The notes below the pieces were generated by a model. It was not told the DNA's origin and did not search any database. It was given only the letters and a program-made list of their open reading frames with translations. The translations under genes were made by a program, and so were the position numbers. Source: an uncultured Pelagibacteraceae bacterium (lineage in GTDB: Bacteria; Pseudomonadota; Alphaproteobacteria; Pelagibacterales; Pelagibacteraceae). From it: 12,284 nt of DNA. Shown in pieces: positions 6,101 to 9,218 of this stretch. Where the stretch lies: assembly GCA_902608305.1 (NCBI GenBank), contig CACLNK010000031.1, positions 1-12,284 on the forward strand. The letters are read 5' to 3'. Each line of letters opens with the position of its first letter. Position 1 is the stretch's first letter.

Positions 6101-9066
6101 TCGCCAGTTGCATCATAAGATCCTGAAACGTTGGCATTTGCACCATTACTAACTGTTAAAGTTTTACCTTCTTGAATATAACCAACATCATTTTGAGCTA
6201 CTGGAGCATCGTTAACACCTGTAACGGTAATGGTTAAAGTTGCAGTATCAGTTGCTGCTCCATCCCAAACTGTATATGTAAAAACATCCGTTACGGTATC
6301 ACTTGCATCTAGATCATCAGCTGCACTTTGATCAGCAACATAAGTATAAGTTCCATCTGCTCCAACAGTTAAAGTACCATATGTTCCAGTTACTGAAGTT
6401 CCACTACTATTATATGAACTTCCTTGAGAAACACTTGAAGCAGATCCTCCACTTGGTTGAATAACTGTAATTTCCTTGGAATCATGATCATCTGCATCTG
6501 TGTCATCTGCCATAAGAAGACTTGAACCTGAACTTTGAGTTATTGTAGCGTCTTCATTAACGCTGTCAGTGTCATTAACTCCAACCGGATCATCATTAAT
6601 ACCTATTACTGTTATAACTATAGTTGCGGTATCTGTATCTGTTCCATCTGAAACAGTGTAATTAAAAGAGTCTGTTACAACATCACCTGCATCTAAATCA
6701 TCTGCTGCACTTTGATTTGCAACATAAGTGTATGATCCATTGGCATTTAAAGTTAATTGTCCATAAGTTCCTGTTAAAGCTGAACCTACTGTCCCTGCTG
6801 AACCGCTTCCTTCAACAGCGCCTGTTCTAACAGAAGCTACTGTTAAACTATCGTCATCGGCATCTGTATCATCTCCTAAAACATCTCCGTCATGTTCCCC
6901 TGTTACATCTATCAAATTGTAAGGACTAGTTAGAGAATATTCATTAACATCATCTCCAGATTCACCCGTAACAAACATCTTCGTTCCGTCGTGGTTAAAT
7001 TCTAATCCTTGTGGATCAGTCTCCTGAGAACTTATACTAAAACTACCCTTATGAGTGACTGTAGAAGTAACATCAAAAGCTGTGCTTAATGTATATTCAT
7101 TAACATCATCTCCAGCTTCACCCATAACAAACAACCTAGTTCCATCTGCGTTAAAAGATATTGAATTTGCAGCAGTTTCTTGAGAAGACACATCTAAATA
7201 ATCACCATCATAAGAATAAGTTGAAACGTCAAAAGCTGTGCCTAATGTATATTGATAAAGTCGTTCATTAGCTCTATTCATAATATACATTTTAGTTCCA
7301 TCTGAGTTCCATTCGATATCTCTTTCGTCGTTACCGCCAATACCTGTTACATCGACATATTCTGCTGTAGAAACATCAAAAGCTGTGCTTAACGTATATT
7401 CATTAACATCATCTCCAGCCCATCCATTAACATACATCTTAGTTCCATCATTGTTAAATGATAATCCAGTTGGCTCGGTCTCTTGACCGCTTATACTAAA
7501 AGCATCTACAAAAGATGCTGTGGAAACATCCCAACCTGTGCTTAACGTATATTCATTAACGTCATCACCAGTTGCTCCTAAAATAAACATCTTGGTTCCA
7601 TCTCTGTTAAATTCCACATCTCTTGGCTTAGTCTCTTGAGAGCTTACACTATAAGGTGAACTATCGTGAGAAGCTGCTGCAGTTGTAATACTGTTTGCAC
7701 TAGCTCCATCGGCCACAGTTAATGTTGCATCTTCATTAACAATTCCTGTGTTATTAGCTGCAACAGGAGCATTATTAGCTGCAGCAACAAAGACTCTCAT
7801 ATAGTCACCTGGAGTACCATTTTTAACTCCAGTTCTTAATGTTCTTTGGTTTGAAGATACTGAAACCCAGTCGGTCTCTTTGTCAACGTCATCGTCTCCA
7901 GATGGTCCACCCGAAGTTACATCATTATTTGCATGAAATGCTTCATTCTCATATCCTCTTTGACTATAAGAAGTTGGATAAGTTGCTCCACTCTTATCAA
8001 AGCCACTCATTGCAACAGTGTCAGCATCATCCCACATAATACCATAAATTTCATTATCAAATGTAATTGAGCCTATCTGATTTACCCTATCAATTTTATC
8101 GTTCTCGGTGTCATTCATAAAAACCAAATAAACATCTACAGGGTAAGTGTCAGTATTCAATGATACATTGGAATTACCATCGTCATCTTTATCTAAAGTT
8201 ATAGTACCATTGCTAGCATTTGCTCTTTCTCTAGTAACAACAAAATATCCAGTACCGCTTGATTGATAACCGCCCGAACCTACATCTTGAGTATTAAAAT
8301 TATCAGCAGCATGACCTTCTTCCATGTAACCACTTACTGAAGCCACACCATTTGCTAAGTAATGTTTGTAATCAACAACCTTTACATTTTGAGTTTCAAC
8401 TATTCCAATTTTTTTTTCTAAATCCCAGTCACCGCCTTTACCAGTAACATCATCAGATGCTGCAATGTCAGCTTTAGTTACTTCTGAAATTTTACTGATT
8501 AAAGTTTTGCCACCATCTGTACTTGCAACATTACATCCATAGAATAAAATATCCCCGTCTTCTGTTAAACATTGACCAATAGATCTCAACGTTTGGTTGT
8601 ATGATTGAATAGTATCATTTGAAAGTGTTGCATTACCAAATAAAATTTTACCAGCGCTACCGTGACCAATTATATGTAAAGAGGAAATATCACAGTTATC
8701 TTTTAAAGCACTATCAATTTTTTTAAATCCATCTTCATTAGATTGAATTAAATAAACTTCTGTATCTTCATTAAATGAATTAATTAATTTTTGATAATCT
8801 TGAACTTGGGAGTCTATGAAAACTACTTGTTTTCTTTCATTTCTTTTTTGATCTCTTACGGCTTGATCAAATGGAACTATTTTCGATTTGTCATCAACTT
8901 TATTTTCAGAAAATTTTGTAAGTTTTTTTGAATTTTTTTGTAAAAATTTATCCTGATTTCTATCATCAATTAAATCTAAAAAAGTTGAAGCTCCAGCACC
9001 ATCGAGCATTATTCTTTGTTCTAGTGCTTCTATAAAAATCTTCTTTTTTCTGACATGATTTTTCAT
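3145..9066 (-). CDS. Giant DUF4347/VCBS-repeat surface protein, probable adhesin and secreted cargo of this locus
   Basis: I chose the ATG at 9066 (1973 aa). The frame extends to a TTG at 9093, but the ATG puts the LEPR-like motif (LEQRIMLDGAG, residues 15-25) close to the N-terminus as is usual. There is no hydrophobic Sec signal; the N-terminus is basic. Order of parts: DUF4347 (about 79-237); a region I do not recognise (about 240-429); five VCBS/cadherin-like repeats (about 431-1615) with DDTDADDD-type acidic, probably calcium-binding loops and a GTYGxLTxxAxGxYTYVA core; two beta-propeller inserts (about 472-721 and 1129-1382); a Lys/Glu-rich stretch (about 1619-1659); and two Ig-like domains (about 1704-1781 and 1858-1931). 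I found no RTX nonapeptides. The only cysteines are three within DUF4347. It is the first gene of the leftward operon, ahead of two adaptors and an M50 peptidase. Such proteins are usually large cell-surface or secreted adhesins; the binding target here is unknown. Confidence 0.93.
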   Translation of the reverse strand: MKNHVRKKKIFIEALEQRIMLDGAGASTFLDLIDDRNQDKFLQKNSKKLTKFSENKVDDKSKIVPFDQAVRDQKRNERKQVVFIDSQVQDYQKLINSFNEDTEVYLIQSNEDGFKKIDSALKDNCDISSLHIIGHGSAGKILFGNATLSNDTIQSYNQTLRSIGQCLTEDGDILFYGCNVASTDGGKTLISKISEVTKADIAASDDVTGKGGDWDLEKKIGIVETQNVKVVDYKHYLANGVASVSGYMEEGHAADNFNTQDVGSGGYQSSGTGYFVVTRERANASNGTITLDKDDDGNSNVSLNTDTYPVDVYLVFMNDTENDKIDRVNQIGSITFDNEIYGIMWDDADTVAMSGFDKSGATYPTSYSQRGYENEAFHANNDVTSGGPSGDDDVDKETDWVSVSSNQRTLRTGVKNGTPGDYMRVFVAAANNAPVAANNTGIVNEDATLTVADGASANSITTAAASHDSSPYSVSSQETKPRDVEFNRDGTKMFILGATGDDVNEYTLSTGWDVSTASFVDAFSISGQETEPTGLSFNNDGTKMYVNGWAGDDVNEYTLSTAFDVSTAEYVDVTGIGGNDERDIEWNSDGTKMYIMNRANERLYQYTLGTAFDVSTYSYDGDYLDVSSQETAANSISFNADGTRLFVMGEAGDDVNEYTLSTAFDVTSTVTHKGSFSISSQETDPQGLEFNHDGTKMFVTGESGDDVNEYSLTSPYNLIDVTGEHDGDVLGDDTDADDDSLTVASVRTGAVEGSGSAGTVGSALTGTYGQLTLNANGSYTYVANQSAADDLDAGDVVTDSFNYTVSDGTDTDTATIVITVIGINDDPVGVNDTDSVNEDATITQSSGSSLLMADDTDADDHDSKEITVIQPSGGSASSVSQGSSYNSSGTSVTGTYGTLTVGADGTYTYVADQSAADDLDASDTVTDVFTYTVWDGAATDTATLTITVTGVNDAPVAQNDVGYIQEGKTLTVSNGANANVSGSYDATGEHSGDVINTSSGSHSDSDADDSASLSVASFRTGGSEGSGTAGTLGEALSGTYGTLTMNANGSYTYVSTANSVSGTVTDVFNYTVSDGTATDTATLTITIYNSNNPVAANNTGTINEDATLSVSNGASANNITTAALSTGTPLDISDEETVATGLKFNPDGTKMFIVGINGIEINEYTLSTAWDVSSATHDRALSISAKDTRPQGVTFNSDGTKIYVVGRINDNIDSWELSTPYSLAGVDATDDHIATTDLGSNFNPRDIKFNNDGSKMFVLDTDGDTVAEYSLSTAYDPASKGSATEQSVSDAGSWLQGMGFNADGTRMFLVSSDDDDIHEFKLSTAWDISSETYVGNYAVTYPGSYNITAMAFSHDGTKMFHNDYSQGEVEQHTLVSPFNLVENVTGEHDGDVLGDDTDADSDTLTVASFRTGGTEGSGTAGTLGAALTGTYGQLTLNANGSYTYVANQSAADDLDAGDVVTDSFNYTVSDSNGGTDIATIVITVVGVNDAPVAVDDTDSVDANETTTATNGSSNDLLTDDTDADDHDSKEITVIQPSGGSASDVSTGSSYNSSGTEVTGTYGTLTIGADGSYTYVADQDAADNIDGGSSETDVFTYTFWDGAATDTGTITITVSGEDATTTETEEPKKEKKEAKKEKKELKKQRKKIKRAKRLLLKEFKLPKSSISRSAEFNQGLKLVDLVAESGSIDFKQGKEDISKLNAKFTDKSLKVKFKVFNDEGKEVQKYYGEMKDGSPLPEWIKIDPKTGKTKTNIPKGEKLVEFKIIAVDTDNNKKQVTVVIDPEKIAKDKEILKEVRKTAKAKIMINKDGSIKLKSINKDGSVNKTTTDAINENKNFEDVVKKIKPNEFLKLEPNLRNNDFVVELPDEIKTNFKSLRVVLKDGKEIPNWIKLNPISGEIIANPPENVEKVELKVIIENENGEVTVKDIEINFSDVNPETTEKLLDNDIKFMPLSDQLLKEQTILDNYGSQIINNL
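3274..3495 (-). other. Ig-like domain 2 in the C-terminus of the giant protein
   Basis: Residues about 1858-1931 contain LKDGKEIPNWIKLNPISGEI, then NPPENVEKVELKVIIENENG and VKDIEINFSD. It follows domain 1 after a Lys-rich linker and is followed by only about 40 residues to the stop. Confidence 0.72.
3724..3957 (-). other. Ig-like domain 1 in the C-terminus of the giant protein
   Basis: Residues about 1704-1781 contain MKDGSPLPEWIKIDPKTGKT, then NIPKGEKLVEFKIIAVD and a closing VTVVIDPEK. This follows the putative-Ig/dystroglycan-type pattern (LPxWhxhDPxTG, then a P-rich turn and a strand pair). The same order recurs in domain 2 and in the TolC-like protein. Confidence 0.72.
4090..4212 (-). 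other. Lys/Glu-rich, probably helical segment of the giant protein
   Basis: Residues about 1619-1659 change abruptly from acidic, Ser/Thr-rich repeats to a strongly basic charged stretch (EEPKKEKKEAKKEKKELKKQ, then RKKIKRAKRLLLKEFK). The coding strand is made of A-runs, including one of eight (T8 near 4147-4154 on the plus strand). It separates the VCBS stalk from the two Ig-like domains. Confidence 0.8.
4222..4608 (-). repeat. VCBS/cadherin-like repeat 5
   Basis: About 129 residues from VNDAPVAVDDTDSVDANE to DTGTITITVSG. It is the last VCBS unit before the Lys/Glu-rich segment and the sister of repeat 2. Confidence 0.86.
4441..4512 (-). repeat. 72-bp exact direct repeat, copy in VCBS repeat 5
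   Basis: These 72 bases are the same, base for base, as 6436-6507 (offset 1995 bp, a multiple of 3). They encode the DTDADDHDSKEITVIQPSGG stretch and flanking residues. Identity at synonymous positions points to recent duplication or gene conversion between repeats 2 and 5. Confidence 0.95.
4609..5799 (-). repeat. VCBS/cadherin-like repeat 4, split by propeller cluster 2
   Basis: It starts at NPVAANNTGTINEDATLSV, breaks for the propeller, resumes at GEHDGDVLGDDTDADSDTL and ends at TDIATIVITVVG. Its second half is almost the same as that of repeat 1 at protein level and still similar at DNA level (compare 4675-4787 with 6664-6776). Confidence 0.85.
4921..5682 (-). repeat. Five-unit beta-propeller-like repeat cluster 2, inserted in VCBS repeat 4
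   Basis: Five more divergent units of about 51-54 residues begin near residues 1130, 1181, 1233, 1287 and 1338. They keep FNxDGTKMFxV and EYTLSTAWDVSS but vary elsewhere. The last unit again ends in a variant (LVSPFNLVEN) before GEHDGDVLGDD. The number of units, the insertion point and the closing variant all match cluster 1. Confidence 0.72.
5800..6216 (-). repeat. VCBS/cadherin-like repeat 3
   Basis: About 139 residues from VNDAPVAQNDVGYIQEGK to SDGTATDTATLTITIYN. It has a longer acidic Ser-rich loop (SGSHSDSDADDSASL) and no propeller. It stands between the two related pairs 1-2 and 4-5. Confidence 0.85.
6217..6600 (-). repeat. VCBS/cadherin-like repeat 2
   Basis: About 128 residues from INDDPVGVNDTDSVNEDA to WDGAATDTATLTITVTG, with no insert. 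It is closely related to repeat 5, including an exact 72-bp DNA match. Confidence 0.87.
6436..6507 (-). repeat. 72-bp exact direct repeat, copy in VCBS repeat 2
   Basis: Partner of 4441-4512. Recombination between the two copies would delete 1995 bp (665 codons) in frame, removing one propeller and two repeat equivalents. Confidence 0.95.
6601..7776 (-). repeat. VCBS/cadherin-like repeat 1, split by propeller cluster 1
   Basis: It starts at NAPVAANNTGIVNEDATLTV and resumes after the propeller with GEHDGDVLGDDTDADDDSL. It then has the GTYGQLTLNANGSYTYVA core and ends in SDGTDTDTATIVITVIG. The DDTDADDD stretch is the usual acidic, probably calcium-binding loop of the family. Confidence 0.85.
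6904..7653 (-). repeat. Five-unit beta-propeller-like repeat cluster 1, inserted in VCBS repeat 1
   Basis: Five units of about 50-52 residues begin near residues 472, 523, 574, 624 and 676. The consensus is SISSQETxPxGLxFNxDGTKMFVxG followed by GDDVNEYTLSTAFDVSTA. The last unit ends differently (LTSPYNLIDV) and leads back into the VCBS pattern. The DGTKMFV strand and the regular spacing resemble YVTN-type propeller blades. At DNA level the units are still similar; for example, closely matching stretches lie around 7079-7117 and 7382-7420. The cluster sits between the NEDATLTV start and the GEHDGDVLGDD continuation of one VCBS repeat. Confidence 0.75.
7780..8349 (-). other. Unrecognised domain between DUF4347 and the first VCBS repeat
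   Basis: Residues about 240-429 of the giant protein are rich in Gly, Asp, Asn and aromatic residues and appear beta-structured. Landmarks are GYFVVTRERANASNGTITL, an acidic DKDDDGNS loop, VYLVFMNDTENDKIDRV, IYGIMWDDADTV and GTPGDYMRVFVAA at the end. It has no internal repeat and does not follow the VCBS or propeller pattern. The acidic loops could bind calcium. I do not recognise the family; it could be a ligand-binding module at the far end of the adhesin. Confidence 0.55.
8356..8832 (-). other. DUF4347 domain of the giant protein
   Basis: Residues about 79-237 (numbered from the ATG at 9066) match the DUF4347 pattern. It opens with a strand followed by an acidic residue (QVVFIDSQV), continues with LHIIGHGSAGKILFG and DILFYGCNVAS, and ends with DWDLEKKIG. 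His135 sits in the HG motif and Cys178 in the GCN motif, each directly after a hydrophobic strand. This is the arrangement of the His/Cys dyad in caspase-like (clan CD) peptidases. DUF4347 commonly stands near the N-terminus of giant repetitive surface proteins. Catalysis is not shown; the domain may be an inactive fold relative. Confidence 0.88.
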
Positions 9067-9110
9067 CAACTTTATCTTAATCGAATAAAGCAAAACATAA
9101 ATTAGAAATT

Positions 9111-9139
9111 ATTACTCTAAACACTTAATAAACTAACAA
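9111..9139 (-). promoter_or_regulatory. Possible promoter for the giant gene and adaptor operon
   Basis: On the minus strand TTGTTA (9139-9134) lies 17 bp from AGTAAT (9116-9111), about 45 bp before the ATG at 9066. The -10 match is weak, and many AT-rich alternatives exist in this stretch. Confidence 0.25.
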
Positions 9140-9151
9140 ATAATGAACAAT

Positions 9152-9180
9152 TTTACAGATTCACCTAAAATGGACATAAT
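9152..9180 (+). promoter_or_regulatory. Probable sigma70-type promoter of the TolC-like gene
   Basis: TTTACA (9152-9157) and CATAAT (9175-9180) each match five of six consensus bases, with a 17-bp spacer. The expected transcript start near 9187 leaves a leader of about 30 bases before the GTG at 9219. It lies in the 152-bp divergent spacer shared with the giant gene. Confidence 0.55.
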
Positions 9181-9218
9181 TATATTTATTAAACTAAAAA
9201 TTGAATTAAGTTCTGTGC

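Noticed and set aside
4222..7776. CRISPR or mobile-element repeats
   Set aside because: The repeats are in-frame protein repeats of about 50 and 130 residues with no uniform spacers, terminal inverted repeats or transposase.
5564..8039. Short plus-strand ORFs at 5564-5806 and 7839-8039
   Set aside because: Both are antisense to recognised or repeat-bearing parts of the giant protein and show no coherent domain.
3145..9066. RTX toxin or RTX adhesin
   Set aside because: I looked for GGxGxDxUx nonapeptides near the C-terminus and found none; the C-terminus holds Ig-like domains instead.
9067..9093. TTG at 9093 as the start of the giant protein
   Set aside because: The ATG at 9066 lies nine codons downstream in frame and places the LEPR-like motif at the usual distance; the extra nine residues add nothing recognisable.
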